64,000 nucleotides of DNA, taken from Leptospiraceae bacterium. Its GTDB lineage: Bacteria; Spirochaetota; Leptospiria; Leptospirales; Leptonemataceae. The stretch covers positions 62,001-126,000 of the forward strand of contig BPKM01000004.1 in the NCBI GenBank assembly GCA_026005135.1, read 5' to 3'. Position numbers and translations under genes: made by a program. Below are positions 1 to 9,923 of the stretch, in pieces. Position 1 is the stretch's first letter; every line of letters starts with the position of its first letter. The notes below the pieces were generated by a model. That model did not search any database. It was not told the origin of the DNA and saw nothing but the letters and a program-made list of their open reading frames with translations.

Positions 1-42
1 TTTTTAGTAAGATTTTTAATAAAAATTAGACTATAATTATTG

Positions 43-561
43 ATGGCTACCTATATAAGAAAGAATATACAAAGTCCTAACGAAGAACTAGAAGAATCAA
101 ATAATACTGTAATTTTACATTTTATGATTTATTTACCCTATAAAGAAGATTTACAGGATTTAAGAAATCAGCATTCCAGCTATTCGGATATGTTTTTGTT
201 TTTAATTTCTAAATACATAGAAAGACTAAAAAAATTAGCAAATCAAAAGAAAACCAGTAAAAAAATTTATCAGATAGTTTGTAATGATTATGAACACTAT
301 TCTGTAAGAGTAAGTCAGAATATTCATCAATTATTAAAGGATATATCCGGGATGACGGGATATAGTGTAAGTCATATAATAAGATTACTAATAGAATGGG
401 AATGTTATAGAAGGTTTGATGATAAGGTATTTCTATTAAGAGTTCCGTTAAGGGAAATTGGCCGTGAATTTGTAACAACTATTACAGAAATCAGGATAGA
501 GCATCGATTTTACAGGGCAAGGGAGCTTGTAGAAGAAGACGTCGAAATATTATGTGCTTAA
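43..561 (+). CDS. DUF1564-like hypothetical protein
   Basis: The product is about 172 residues, soluble, with no signal peptide or membrane segment. The middle and C-terminal half (a basic stretch with KKTSKK, then VRVSQNIHQLL and SHIIRLLIEWE) resembles the DUF1564 family known mainly from Leptospira; I recognise this by pattern only. A TTG precedes the ATG at 43, and I prefer the ATG although no clear ribosome-binding site is visible. Function is unknown; the ribbon-helix-helix-like feel of the SVSHIIRLLIEWE part would fit DNA binding, but that is speculation. A decayed copy on the opposite strand lies at about 35098-35440, so the family has been duplicated in this genome. Confidence 0.6.
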   Translation: MATYIRKNIQSPNEELEESNNTVILHFMIYLPYKEDLQDLRNQHSSYSDMFLFLISKYIERLKKLANQKKTSKKIYQIVCNDYEHYSVRVSQNIHQLLKDISGMTGYSVSHIIRLLIEWECYRRFDDKVFLLRVPLREIGREFVTTITEIRIEHRFYRARELVEEDVEILCA

Positions 562-673
562 AATAATTTACGAAAATATAAATTGATTTCTTACATAAAA
601 AATATATAAAGAAATTTTATTTTTGATTGTTTGTTTTATTTTGGAGAAGAAAAATTAATATAAAAGAAAAAGC

Positions 674-695
674 GCCTCTAATGAGAGGCTTTTTT
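674..695. terminator. Bidirectional rho-independent terminator
   Basis: A 6-bp stem GCCTCT/AGAGGC with an AATG loop is followed by six T on the plus strand; on the minus strand it is also followed by a short T run. It lies just past the stop of the minus-strand acyl-CoA dehydrogenase and 110 bases past the plus-strand gene at 43-561, so it can serve both. Confidence 0.75.
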
Positions 696-698
696 AAA

Positions 699-1883
699 CT
701 AATAGATTACTTTCTTAGATGTAGATTCTTTAATTAATCCTGCTGCAATTTCATTTTTTTGAATTTGGCTTGTACCTTCGTAAATTTGTAATATTTTAGC
801 ATCTCTAAAATATTTTTCTACAGGATATTCTTTTACATATCCATAACCACCAAATATTTGAACAGCATTGGTTGCAATTTCCATAGCAGAATCTGCAGCA
901 AAACATTTAGCCATAGCAGAAAATTTTGCAGTATCTTTATGCCCCATTTCTGCAAGAATTGCTGCTTTATAGGTCAATAATCTTGCTGCTTCGATCTTCA
1001 TTGCCATTTCGGCTAACATATGTTGTATTGCCTGAAATGATACAATTTTAACTCCAAATTGTTCTCTTTCTCTTGCATATTGCATTGCACAATCAAAAGC
1101 GCCTTGAGCTGTTCCAACGGCAGATGCTGCAACTGCTGGTCTGGATAAATTTAATGTTTTTAAAGCATGAATAAATCCATTATTTTCTCTTCCACCTACT
1201 AAATTTTCAGCTGGTACTTCGCAATCTTCAAAAATTAATTGTCTGGTTTCTGAACAACGAATCCCTAATTTATCTTCTTTTTTACCAAAAGAAAATCCCG
1301 GGGTTCCTTTTTCTACGATAAAACAACTAATTCCTCTTGGACCTCTGGATTTATCTGTAATAGCAAATACTGTATAAACGTGTGCCTGTCCTGCACCAGA
1401 TATCCATTGTTTTGTTCCATTAAGTATATATTTATCTCCTTTTTTTACAGCAGTCGTTTGTAAAGAAGGTACATCTGAACCTGCATTTGGTTCTGTTAAT
1501 CCAAAAGCAGCAATAACTTCACCTGATGCAATTCTGGGTAACCATTTATTTTTTTGTTCTTCTGTTCCTCCAACTTCAATAGGTAATGCACCTAATTTTG
1601 TTGCTAAAAATGCAGTTCCTACTCCAAGACATCCGTATGCAATTTCTTCTGCTAAAATTATATTTCCCATCATTCCTAAACCCATGCCACCATATTCTTC
1701 ATCAAACATCGCCTGGAAAAGACCTGCTTCCTTAAATTTTTCGAAAACTTTCCATGGATATTCGTTTTTTTCATCTAATTCTTTTCTTACTGGTATTACT
1801 TCATTACGAACAACTTCTCGGACTAAGTCCTGAAGCATTTTTAATTCTTCTGATAATTGTATTGGTATTACTGGTTCTGACAT
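699..1883 (-). CDS. Acyl-CoA dehydrogenase
   Basis: A flavin-dependent acyl-CoA dehydrogenase of 394 residues, the usual length. It oxidises an acyl-CoA to the trans-2-enoyl-CoA and passes electrons to electron-transfer flavoprotein. The order is the normal one: helical N-terminal domain, the flavin/substrate signature around AFGLTEPNAGSD, a middle beta domain, and a C-terminal helical domain with the signature GGYGY and the catalytic glutamate in IYEGTSQIQ. The frame is open to 1919, but the ATG at 1883 has a good ribosome-binding site (AGAGG) just upstream and begins MSEPV, so that start is chosen. Substrate chain length cannot be told from sequence; the E in YEGT fits short-chain or branched-chain types. 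The next gene upstream (CNNM family) is on the same strand but about 100 bases away, so this may be a single-gene unit. Confidence 0.93.
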   Translation of the reverse strand: MSEPVIPIQLSEELKMLQDLVREVVRNEVIPVRKELDEKNEYPWKVFEKFKEAGLFQAMFDEEYGGMGLGMMGNIILAEEIAYGCLGVGTAFLATKLGALPIEVGGTEEQKNKWLPRIASGEVIAAFGLTEPNAGSDVPSLQTTAVKKGDKYILNGTKQWISGAGQAHVYTVFAITDKSRGPRGISCFIVEKGTPGFSFGKKEDKLGIRCSETRQLIFEDCEVPAENLVGGRENNGFIHALKTLNLSRPAVAASAVGTAQGAFDCAMQYAREREQFGVKIVSFQAIQHMLAEMAMKIEAARLLTYKAAILAEMGHKDTAKFSAMAKCFAADSAMEIATNAVQIFGGYGYVKEYPVEKYFRDAKILQIYEGTSQIQKNEIAAGLIKESTSKKVIY

Positions 1884-1989
1884 ATTTTTAAACCTCTTTT
1901 TTGAATTATTAATAATCAAATTATTTAAATTAACTATACATTCAATAAAAAAATGTCATTCAGTTACAAAGCCATAAAAATTTATAATT

Positions 1990-3336
1990 TCATATTTTAT
2001 TCGATACATTATGTGCAACCTGATTAATTTTCTCTACTCTAAACTGAATAATTCTTTGCCTATTTTTCTTTAATAAGGTAAATTTATAACCATTATATTC
2101 TATTGACTCGTTTATCTCTGGGAATCTTCCTAAATATTCAATAATAAACCCTGCTACGGTTGTATAAGCTTCTGATTCTGGTATTACATCACTATTAACA
2201 AATTCATTAAAATCAAAAATATTACAACTTCCACTAACCAGATATATATCATCACTTAATTTTATTATATCTTTCTCGTCATTAGAAACTTCTGTTATAT
2301 CTTCTATATCTCCAACAATTTCTTCTAAAATATCTTCTAAGGTTAATATACCTGCTGTTCCACCATATTCATCTACAACTATTGCCATATGTGTTTTTCT
2401 TTTTTGCATTTCTTTTAAAATTTTACCTATCTTCATCCCTTCGGGAACAAAATATGGTGGTCTTACTAATTTAGCAAGAGAGAGTGATTGATTCTCTCCT
2501 AATTGTATATTATCTTTCCATAATGCTCGAATCAAATCTTTAATATGAAGAATTCCTACAATATTATCTAAATTTTCTTTATAAATTGGTATTCTACTAT
2601 ACATTGATTCCATAGCTTTTAATATTTCTTCTTTTGTTGCATCAACGGGTAAAGCTACCATTTCGACACGAGGAATCATAACTTCTCTTGCATCAGTATC
2701 ATTCATTTCGAGAATATTTTCAATCATTTCGTGTTCACTACTTTCTATTGTTCCTTCTTTTACACCTTCTTCTAAAAGATGTAAAATTTCTTCTGCAAGT
2801 AGCTTTGTTTCAGAAAAACTTGTTTTATCCTTAAATGGCTTAAGAAGAATATTACTCAAAAATGTTAAAATTTCACTAAATAAAAAAAATAATTGATTAA
2901 AGAAAGTTAGAGGATACGCTATCATCAAGGCAACCTTCTCTGAATAATGTAAGGCTAAGGATTTAGGGACAAGCTCACCGACTACAATTTGTAAATAGGT
3001 AATAAATAAAACAATTATTACAAAAGAAATCTCTTCTGTAAAAGGAACTATAAAAGAAGGTAAAATTATAGACCTCAAAAAAGTAGATAATTTACCAACG
3101 AGGGTAGCTCCACCAAAAACAGAAGCAATAGTACCAATTAAGGTTACACCAATCTGAACTGTCGCAAATAATCTATTGGGATCTTTTTGAAGTTGAGCAA
3201 TTAATTCAGCTCTTTTATCATTCTCTTCTATTAGTGTTTTTAATCTTCCCTTCTTAATCGAAATTAAAGCAATCTCTGATGCGGAAAAAAAACCATTACC
3301 TAAGCTTAATAAAATTAAAATTAACAGGTCAATCAT
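1990..3336 (-). CDS. CNNM/CorC-type membrane protein with CBS domains (hemolysin-like family)
   Basis: A 448-residue protein of the so-called hemolysin C/CorC family, now grouped with CNNM magnesium transport proteins. An N-terminal membrane domain of about 190 residues holds four hydrophobic segments and the typical GNGFFSASEIALIS start. A cytoplasmic pair of CBS domains follows (signatures VMIPRVEMVALP, RIPIYKENLDNIVGILHIKDL and MAIVVDEYGGTAGILTLEDILEEIVGDI), then a CorC_HlyC transporter-associated domain at about 355-440. The CBS pair probably senses adenine nucleotides. The older hemolysin name is not evidence of toxicity. No strong ribosome-binding site is seen before the ATG at 3336; about 200 non-coding bases separate it from the divergent methionine aminopeptidase gene. 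Confidence 0.9.
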   Translation of the reverse strand: MIDLLILILLSLGNGFFSASEIALISIKKGRLKTLIEENDKRAELIAQLQKDPNRLFATVQIGVTLIGTIASVFGGATLVGKLSTFLRSIILPSFIVPFTEEISFVIIVLFITYLQIVVGELVPKSLALHYSEKVALMIAYPLTFFNQLFFLFSEILTFLSNILLKPFKDKTSFSETKLLAEEILHLLEEGVKEGTIESSEHEMIENILEMNDTDAREVMIPRVEMVALPVDATKEEILKAMESMYSRIPIYKENLDNIVGILHIKDLIRALWKDNIQLGENQSLSLAKLVRPPYFVPEGMKIGKILKEMQKRKTHMAIVVDEYGGTAGILTLEDILEEIVGDIEDITEVSNDEKDIIKLSDDIYLVSGSCNIFDFNEFVNSDVIPESEAYTTVAGFIIEYLGRFPEINESIEYNGYKFTLLKKNRQRIIQFRVEKINQVAHNVSNKI

Positions 3337-3553
3337 CTTGAAACAATATCTATTTGTTTAGTAATTTCTTGTACAAAAAAACTTTTAATTCTCTTACGTT
3401 CAATCATTTTAATTTTTATGAATTATACTAAAAATTAACAAGAAAAACTGACAAGCAAAAAAAAACTGGTCTTAAAAATTTTCTTTTTTCTTTATATATA
3501 TAAACCAATGTTTTTAGTAAAAAAAAGTTATTTATAAAAACAAGGAGCAAAAA

Positions 3554-4333
3554 ATGTATTCTAATAGGAGAAATCATGTGATACATTATAAAAGTAAATA
3601 CGAAATCCAGAAAATGAGAGATGCAGGGAAATTAGCAGCTGAGGTCTTATACGAAACAGGTTTAAGAGTTAAAGCAGGTGTCTCTACTTTAGAATTAAAT
3701 GATTTTGCTCATAGATATACTATTAAAAAAGGGGCAGAGAGTGCACCTTTAAATTATAAAGGTTTTCCGAAAAGTATTTGTACATCGGTTAATAATGTTG
3801 TATGTCATGGTATTCCACGAAAAGATGAAATTTTAAAAGAAGGTGATATTTTAAATATAGATATAACTGTAAAATATAAAGGGTATCATGGAGATACATC
3901 TCGAATGTTTTTTGTACCACCTATTTCTGAAAATGCAAGAAAACTCATAGAAGTTACAGAAAAAGCTATGTGGGTCGGAATACATATAGTAAAACCCGGT
4001 AATAGAATTTGTGATATTGGAGCAGCAATTGAAGATTTTGTAAAACCTTATGGATATGGTATTGTTCGAGAATTAGCAGGCCATGGAATTGGTCGAAATT
4101 TCCACGAAGATCCAGTTGTTCCTCATTATAAAAATAATGAAATAAAAATAAAAATGAAACCAGGTATGACCTTTACCGTAGAACCGATGATTAATGAAGG
4201 AACTCATGAAGTTGTTTTTGATGAACAGGATAAATGGACAGTTAGAACAAAAGATGGTAAACTATCAGCCCAATTTGAACATACCGTATTGGTAACACAT
4301 GATGGTTTCGAGGTTTTAACATTATTAGAATAA
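3554..4333 (+). CDS. map: Methionine aminopeptidase, type I
   Basis: Removes the initiator methionine from nascent proteins in the cytoplasm. It has 259 residues, close to the bacterial type I length. All metal ligands and the catalytic histidine are visible: CHGIPR, the aspartates in LNIDITV and YHGDTSRMF, GHGIGRNFHEDP, the glutamate in FTVEPMINEG and the last glutamate in AQFEHTVLV. The start ATG is fixed by AAGGAG eight bases upstream. About ten residues precede the conserved part, which is slightly longer than in E. coli. It appears monocistronic; the next gene begins 120 bases downstream. Confidence 0.95.
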   Translation: MYSNRRNHVIHYKSKYEIQKMRDAGKLAAEVLYETGLRVKAGVSTLELNDFAHRYTIKKGAESAPLNYKGFPKSICTSVNNVVCHGIPRKDEILKEGDILNIDITVKYKGYHGDTSRMFFVPPISENARKLIEVTEKAMWVGIHIVKPGNRICDIGAAIEDFVKPYGYGIVRELAGHGIGRNFHEDPVVPHYKNNEIKIKMKPGMTFTVEPMINEGTHEVVFDEQDKWTVRTKDGKLSAQFEHTVLVTHDGFEVLTLLE

Positions 4334-4455
4334 ATAATATATTATTTTTACAATATTTTTAAAGTATTATGAAAGATTTTTTATAGAATTATAATATTTT
4401 ACTTGAAAAAACAAAAAGCTATTTTATTCTTATTTCTAAAGAAAAATAAAGTCTT

Positions 4456-5025
4456 ATGAATTTTAAATTAAAAAAATTAATGTTAATTAATATTTTATTT
4501 TTAATATCATGTAATAGTTATCAAATAATACAAAACAACCCTATAATTGAAAGTTATATTTATTTAACTGATCAAAAAATTCAATTTACTTTACCATCAA
4601 ATTGGTTATTTTACTATTCCTCTAAAAAATATTTTCAATTTGTCGCAAAAAATCCTAACAATTTATATGGTCCAATATTAGAATATAGAGGTTTAAACAA
4701 TACTACCCAAACTCAGAAAGAAAGAGATTTATATGCAGAAGGTTGGTATAAAGCAATTGAATTAAATTTTCCAGAATGGGAATATAAAGAAAAAGGTTAT
4801 AAAGAATTTAACTATAATAATAATAAAATATATACTTACCATTTTATAGGTACATTTTTAGATGGTAAAGTAAAAATGAAAAAATTAGGATATTTACGTT
4901 TTTATAAAGATAAAGTTCATGCTATCTACTATACTACGCGTGATGATAATTTTAATCAATTTTTTGAATTATTTAAAGAAATTGATCAAAAAATTATCTA
5001 TGAACCCTACATACCACCCTATTAA
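4456..5025 (+). CDS. Hypothetical lipoprotein
   Basis: A 189-residue protein with a basic start, a hydrophobic stretch and the lipobox LISC, so it is probably lipid-anchored after cleavage before Cys19. The rest is a compact alpha/beta domain rich in aromatic residues (for example LPSNWLFYYSSKKYFQF and the C-terminal EPYIPPY). I do not recognise the family. The layout of the mature part (N-terminal strand with LPSNW, central AEGWYKAIE helix) is reminiscent of stress-protein-like folds seen in other lipoproteins, but this is only an impression. It stands alone between the aminopeptidase and a small membrane protein. Confidence 0.75.
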   Translation: MNFKLKKLMLINILFLISCNSYQIIQNNPIIESYIYLTDQKIQFTLPSNWLFYYSSKKYFQFVAKNPNNLYGPILEYRGLNNTTQTQKERDLYAEGWYKAIELNFPEWEYKEKGYKEFNYNNNKIYTYHFIGTFLDGKVKMKKLGYLRFYKDKVHAIYYTTRDDNFNQFFELFKEIDQKIIYEPYIPPY

Positions 5026-5069
5026 AAAGATTTGACAACAGATATTTTCTAAAATAATTTCTTATTAGA

Positions 5070-5456
5070 ATGGATTTATTTCGATATATAATTATTTTCA
5101 TAGGAATATTGATTGCTGGTTTAGGAATATTTCATCAACTTATAGTAGGTGGTATAGTTACACGTTTAATAGAAGCAGAGGAGAAAGATTTAAGACTCTA
5201 TTTAATGAGTTGGATTACACATGGAGCTTACGTTACTTTATGTGGCATTCTACCTGTAGTATTATTGATTTTTTACCCTTCTTATGATGCTTCTGTTCTT
5301 ACCACTTTATTTATACTCGCTATAGCAATGACAATATTAGTTATACATATAGGAATCACTGGACTCAAATATAAAATTATTCCTATTACCTTAGAATTTA
5401 TCAGTTTAACTATTTATTCTATTTTAATATTTATCTATTATTTTTTAAATAAATAA
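5070..5456 (+). CDS. Small membrane protein, unknown function
   Basis: A 128-residue, strongly hydrophobic protein with four predicted membrane segments (about residues 5-27, 45-70, 75-95 and 103-125) and few charged residues outside loops. I do not recognise a family. It lies 44 bases after a lipoprotein gene and 47 bases before a DoxX gene in the same direction, so the three may be co-transcribed. The start ATG at 5070 has no clear ribosome-binding site. Confidence 0.65.
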   Translation: MDLFRYIIIFIGILIAGLGIFHQLIVGGIVTRLIEAEEKDLRLYLMSWITHGAYVTLCGILPVVLLIFYPSYDASVLTTLFILAIAMTILVIHIGITGLKYKIIPITLEFISLTIYSILIFIYYFLNK

Positions 5457-5503
5457 TATTATTTTTTTATTGCTATTTTTTATAATTATTAAAAAATGTT
5501 TCT

Positions 5504-5887
5504 ATGGTGATTTTAAAAAATTTTGAAGAGTTCATTTATTGTATATTCCGTGCTGTAAGCGGATTTTTATTTATGCAGCATGGTATACAAAAGCTATTTG
5601 GTGGATTAGGAGGCAAACAGGTTGAATTATTTTCCTTATTAGGTGCAGCAGGAGTTATTGAATTTACTTGTGGGATATTGATTCTTGTTGGTTTATTTTC
5701 TGGACTTGCTGCATTTATAGCAAGTGGTCAAATGGCAGTAGCTTATTTTATGGTACATCTACCCAAAGGATTCTGGCCTATTTTAAATCATGGTGAACTT
5801 GCTGCTTTATATGCATTTGTCTTTTTATATATTGCTTCTCGTGGTGATGGAAAATATAGTTTAAAGCGATTAGCACAGAAAAGTTAG
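5504..5887 (+). CDS. DoxX family membrane protein
   Basis: A 127-residue membrane protein matching DoxX/YphA-like proteins: the signature R-x-x-x-G-x-x-F-x-x-H-G-x-x-K near the start (RAVSGFLFMQHGIQKLFGG), a second helix with EFTCGILILVGLFSG, and the AYFMVHLPKGFWPILNHGELAALYAFVFLY block. Four membrane helices are expected. DoxX-like proteins are linked to redox or sulfur metabolism in other organisms, but the exact role is unknown. It converges with polA; an imperfect hairpin (GAAGCT/AGCTTC) with no T tract overlaps the 3' ends. Confidence 0.85.
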   Translation: MVILKNFEEFIYCIFRAVSGFLFMQHGIQKLFGGLGGKQVELFSLLGAAGVIEFTCGILILVGLFSGLAAFIASGQMAVAYFMVHLPKGFWPILNHGELAALYAFVFLYIASRGDGKYSLKRLAQKS

Positions 5888-5912
5888 TAAAAATAAGGGG
5901 GAAGCTGATATT

Positions 5913-8714
5913 TCAATGAGCTTCTTCCCAATTATCTCCTATTCCTATATCTACTTTTAAAGGGACATTTAATTTTACTGCATTTTCCATTTTTTCTTTT
6001 GCAAGAGAAATTAATTCATCAATTTCTTCATTTTTTGCTTCGAATACCAGTTCATCATGAACTTGTAAAATCATTTTAGATTGCATTTTATTCTTTTCTA
6101 ATTGTTTGTGAATTTCTATCATTGCAATTTTAATGATATCCGCACTTGTTCCCTGTATTGGCGTATTAATAGCAATTCGTTCCGCTGCTTCTTTGGTTCT
6201 CCTATTAGAAGAATTTATATCTGGTATATATCTTTTTCTTCCTAAAAGGGTTTCCACATAATAATTTTGTTCTGCAAATTTTATAATAGAAACTATATAA
6301 TTTTTTACACCTGGATAATTTTCCATAAATTTATCAATATATTCTTTGGCTTCTTTTGGCTCTATACCAAGATTCTGGGATAATCCATAAGGTGTTACAC
6401 CATAAATAATAGAAAAATTTAATATTTTTGCTTTAGAACGCATATCGGGAGTAATTTTATCTTTTGGTAATCCAAATAATGATATTGCTGTTTGGGTATG
6501 TATATCTTCATTATTGATGAATGCTTGTATTAAATTTTTATCATTTGAATAATGAGCTAAAATTCTTAATTCTATCTGAGAATAATCTAATGAAACAATT
6601 TTATAACCTTTTTCCGCAATAAAACCTTTACGTATTGCTCTTCCCTCTTCTTCTTTAACTGGAATATTCTGTAAATTAGGATTACTGGAAGCCAACCTTC
6701 CTGTTGAAGTTATTGTTTGAGAATAATTGGTATGAATTCTTCCTGTAGAAGGTTCAATTAAATTCGGTAAAACATCAATATAAGTATTTTTTAATTTTGT
6801 TAATTTTCTATATTGCAATAAATATTCAATAATGGGATGAAAGTTTTTTAAACTTTCTAATACAGATTGATCTGTAGAATATCCAGTTTTTGTTTTCTTT
6901 TGAATAGGTAATTGCATTTTTTCAAAAAGTATATGTTGTAATTCCTTTGTGGAATTAATATTAAATTCAACACCTGCTTCTTCGTAAATTTTCTTTGTTA
7001 GTTCGTTAATTTTTAACTCATAATCATTTGATAATTGCTGAAAGTATTTTGTATCTATCTTTACTCCATTAAATTCCATTGTAGCTAATACTTCAATCAA
7101 AGGACATTCGATTTTATCATGAACTTTTAATAAATCCTTTTCTACTAATTTATCTTTTAATATTTTATAAACCTGATATGTGATATCTGCATCTTCGCAG
7201 GAATAAATATAAATCTTTTCTGGATCAATTTGATCAAATGTTTTCTGTTTTTTTCCTTCTCCTGCTATTTCTTTATATTTAATAGTTTCGTAGCCAAGAT
7301 ATTCCATGGCAATATCATCAAGATTATGCTGTCTTATTCCTGGATTTAATAAATAACTTGCAATCATGGTATCAAAATATAAATGTTTTAATTTTATTCC
7401 TTTTTTATATAAAATTTTATAATCAAACTTCAAATTTTGACCTATAAATCTATATTGTTCTTTATTTATGGTTTCTAAATATTTTTTTACTTTTTCTAAA
7501 GGTATTCCTTTATTAGCAAATAATGAATCTTCTTCTATAACAGAAATATAATATGCTTGATGTTCTTTCCCACATAAAGAAATTCCTACCAACTTTGCAT
7601 CAAATACATTTAAAGAAGATGTTTCCGTATCAATTACAATTTCTTTATATTTAGATATTTCTTCTATACATTGTTTTAAATCATCCTCTGTTGCTATAAA
7701 TCGATAATTACTAATTTTATTATCATATTTTTTTATGCCTGAAGATGAAATAGATTCAAAAATATCCGGAGTAGTATCCTCATTTGATAAAAATTCTTTT
7801 AATAAATCTTTATAGATTTGCTGAAAACCTTCTCTACGAAAAAAAGTTAGTACTTCATGAGACAAATAATTAGGTATTTTTAGTTTTTCTTCTGTTATTT
7901 TAGAAATATCTTCTAAATCGCGTTTTATCGTACATAATTTTTTAGAAAGAAAAACATTCTCTTTTGATTCTATTAATTTTTGTCTTATAGAAGGTTTTAA
8001 TTCTTCTAAATGTTCATATAGGTTTTCTATGGTCTTATATTTTTGAATTAATTCTGCTGCTGTTTTAGGTCCAATTCCTTTTGCACCAGGTATATTATCA
8101 GAAGTATCTCCTACTAATGCCATATAATCAGGTACTTGTTCAGGTGTAATTCCATTTTCCTCCATTAAAAATTCTGGTGTAATTTCTATAAATTCGGATA
8201 CCCCTTTTCTTCCTCTTAACATAATAACGTTTTTTCCTAATAATTGAAAGCAATCTTTATCTCCTGTTAATAAAATAATTTTATATTTATCTTTAAATTT
8301 TTCAACAAGAGTTCCAATAATATCATCTGCTTCGTAATTAGGAGAAATAATAATCGGAAATCCAATCTTTTTTAAGAATTCTTTTATAACCTCAATCTGA
8401 TAACTTAAATCATCTGGCATTGGTTTTCTATTTGCCTTATATTCAGTATAAATTTCGTGCCGAAAAGTCTTTTCTGGAGGATCCCATGTTATGGCTACAT
8501 ATTTTGGTTTATATTCATTTAAAAGCTTAAATAACATTCGAAAAAAACCATAGATCGCTCCCGTTGGCATACCATCTGAGTTCCTTAGATTTTGCTGCAA
8601 TAATGCATAATAAGCTTTATAAGCAAGTGCATGAGCATCAATAATAATCAGATCTGCTTGTTTTAATGAGTTATTTTGTTTCGTTTTTGTTGATTTTTTT
8701 TGTTTTTTTGGCAT
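5913..8714 (-). CDS. polA: DNA polymerase I
   Basis: A full-length 933-residue DNA polymerase I with three domains. The 5' nuclease part runs to about residue 310 and has DAHALAYKAYYAL, YKANRKPMPD, EADDIIGTL, TGDKDCFQL and GDTSDNIPGAKGIGPKTA. The proofreading 3'-5' exonuclease domain is apparently active, since the acidic residues are kept in VIDTETSSL and CEDADITYQVY. The C-terminal polymerase domain shows motif A DYSQIELRILAH, the O-helix SIIYGVTPYGLSQ and motif C QVHDELVFE. It acts in repair and Okazaki fragment maturation. The N-terminus starts with a lysine-rich tail of about 20 residues. No strong ribosome-binding site lies before the ATG. Confidence 0.96.
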   Translation of the reverse strand: MPKKQKKSTKTKQNNSLKQADLIIIDAHALAYKAYYALLQQNLRNSDGMPTGAIYGFFRMLFKLLNEYKPKYVAITWDPPEKTFRHEIYTEYKANRKPMPDDLSYQIEVIKEFLKKIGFPIIISPNYEADDIIGTLVEKFKDKYKIILLTGDKDCFQLLGKNVIMLRGRKGVSEFIEITPEFLMEENGITPEQVPDYMALVGDTSDNIPGAKGIGPKTAAELIQKYKTIENLYEHLEELKPSIRQKLIESKENVFLSKKLCTIKRDLEDISKITEEKLKIPNYLSHEVLTFFRREGFQQIYKDLLKEFLSNEDTTPDIFESISSSGIKKYDNKISNYRFIATEDDLKQCIEEISKYKEIVIDTETSSLNVFDAKLVGISLCGKEHQAYYISVIEEDSLFANKGIPLEKVKKYLETINKEQYRFIGQNLKFDYKILYKKGIKLKHLYFDTMIASYLLNPGIRQHNLDDIAMEYLGYETIKYKEIAGEGKKQKTFDQIDPEKIYIYSCEDADITYQVYKILKDKLVEKDLLKVHDKIECPLIEVLATMEFNGVKIDTKYFQQLSNDYELKINELTKKIYEEAGVEFNINSTKELQHILFEKMQLPIQKKTKTGYSTDQSVLESLKNFHPIIEYLLQYRKLTKLKNTYIDVLPNLIEPSTGRIHTNYSQTITSTGRLASSNPNLQNIPVKEEEGRAIRKGFIAEKGYKIVSLDYSQIELRILAHYSNDKNLIQAFINNEDIHTQTAISLFGLPKDKITPDMRSKAKILNFSIIYGVTPYGLSQNLGIEPKEAKEYIDKFMENYPGVKNYIVSIIKFAEQNYYVETLLGRKRYIPDINSSNRRTKEAAERIAINTPIQGTSADIIKIAMIEIHKQLEKNKMQSKMILQVHDELVFEAKNEEIDELISLAKEKMENAVKLNVPLKVDIGIGDNWEEAH

Positions 8715-8756
8715 ATAGTTTATTTTTCGGTATATATTTGATTTTTAAAATAATTT

Positions 8757-9788
8757 TTATAAATTGGGTGCTATAACAAGTCTTATAGGATTATTAATTC
8801 TTTTTTCTAATTTTTCAAAACATTCGTTGATTTCTTCCAATGGATATATACCAGAAATAGAATCCTTTAAATTTAATTTATTTTCTTGGTACAATTGAAT
8901 TAATTCTGGCAATGCTCTACTATCAGAACCATAACTACCACAAATAGATAAAGAACGAAAAACAATAAGAGCAGGTATTTTTATCTGTAATTCTTTTTTA
9001 CTTAATCCTACTAAAATATATTTACCACCAGAATATAATAAACGTAATAAAGGTTCAATAAACTCATAATTTCCTGTAAAATCAAGTATTAAAGAAAATT
9101 TTATTTCTTTTTGTATTTTCTTTATTGTATCTTTTATATGTTTTGAATTATAGACATGATTTGCACCAGCTTTTTTTGCATTTTCTAAAGCAAATTCATC
9201 AATATCAAATGCATAGATTTGATTTGCTTCCAATGCTTTTGCTATTTTTATTGCATGAATACCTAAACCACCACAACCAATAATAAGTATATTCTGTCCT
9301 TTTTGAAAATTTCCAGCATATTTAATTGCATGGTAAGGAGTGGAAACAGCATCTGCTAATATTGCTCCTTCTTCAAATGGAATATTTTCTGGTAATAGAG
9401 CAATATTTGTTTCTGGAATATTTATATATTGAGCAAAGGCACCATCTCTATTAAATCCCAATACACCAACTTCTTCGCATAAATTTTCTTGATGATTTTT
9501 ACAAAAATCACATTTACCACAACTCGTACCTGCAGAAATAACAACTCTATCTCCTATTTTAAATTGTTTAACATTTTTTCCTACCTTTTCTATAACACCA
9601 GAAGCTTCGTGTCCGGGTATAATAGGATCTTTTATTGGTTTTAATATTCCATGAATTAAATGCAAATCAGAACCACATATTCCACAAGCCATTACTTTTA
9701 CCTGAACTTCATTATCCTTTGGATCTTCTATAGATATATCTTTAATAATAAGTTTTTTATTATTTTTGTAATATAAAGCTGCTTTCAT
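8757..9788 (-). CDS. Zinc-dependent alcohol dehydrogenase (MDR family)
   Basis: A 343-residue medium-chain dehydrogenase. Catalytic zinc ligands are visible in CGICGSDLH and GHEASGVIEKVG. Structural zinc ligands are the four cysteines in CGKCDFCKNHQENLC. The NAD-binding Rossmann fold carries IIGCGGLGIHAIKIAKA, followed by an aspartate-ended strand (YAFDIDE), which favours NAD over NADP. It oxidises an alcohol or polyol to the carbonyl; the substrate cannot be read from sequence. It lies 42 bases upstream of polA on the same strand. Upstream is a long AT-rich gap (9789-9923) with nothing recognisable, ending in a degenerate repeat. Confidence 0.92.
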   Translation of the reverse strand: MKAALYYKNNKKLIIKDISIEDPKDNEVQVKVMACGICGSDLHLIHGILKPIKDPIIPGHEASGVIEKVGKNVKQFKIGDRVVISAGTSCGKCDFCKNHQENLCEEVGVLGFNRDGAFAQYINIPETNIALLPENIPFEEGAILADAVSTPYHAIKYAGNFQKGQNILIIGCGGLGIHAIKIAKALEANQIYAFDIDEFALENAKKAGANHVYNSKHIKDTIKKIQKEIKFSLILDFTGNYEFIEPLLRLLYSGGKYILVGLSKKELQIKIPALIVFRSLSICGSYGSDSRALPELIQLYQENKLNLKDSISGIYPLEEINECFEKLEKRINNPIRLVIAPNL

Positions 9789-9923
9789 CTTCTTTAAAGA
9801 AATTTATAAATATTATCCAGTCAATAGAAATTAGATTTTATCTTTAACTCTAATAAAAGAAATTATTTAAAAATAAAGAGAATAATTATTATAAGTATTA
9901 TATCCATAATAATAATTTAAATT

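Noticed and set aside
1990..3336. A toxin assignment for the hemolysin-like gene
   Set aside because: The domain order is that of CNNM/CorC proteins; nothing indicates haemolytic activity.
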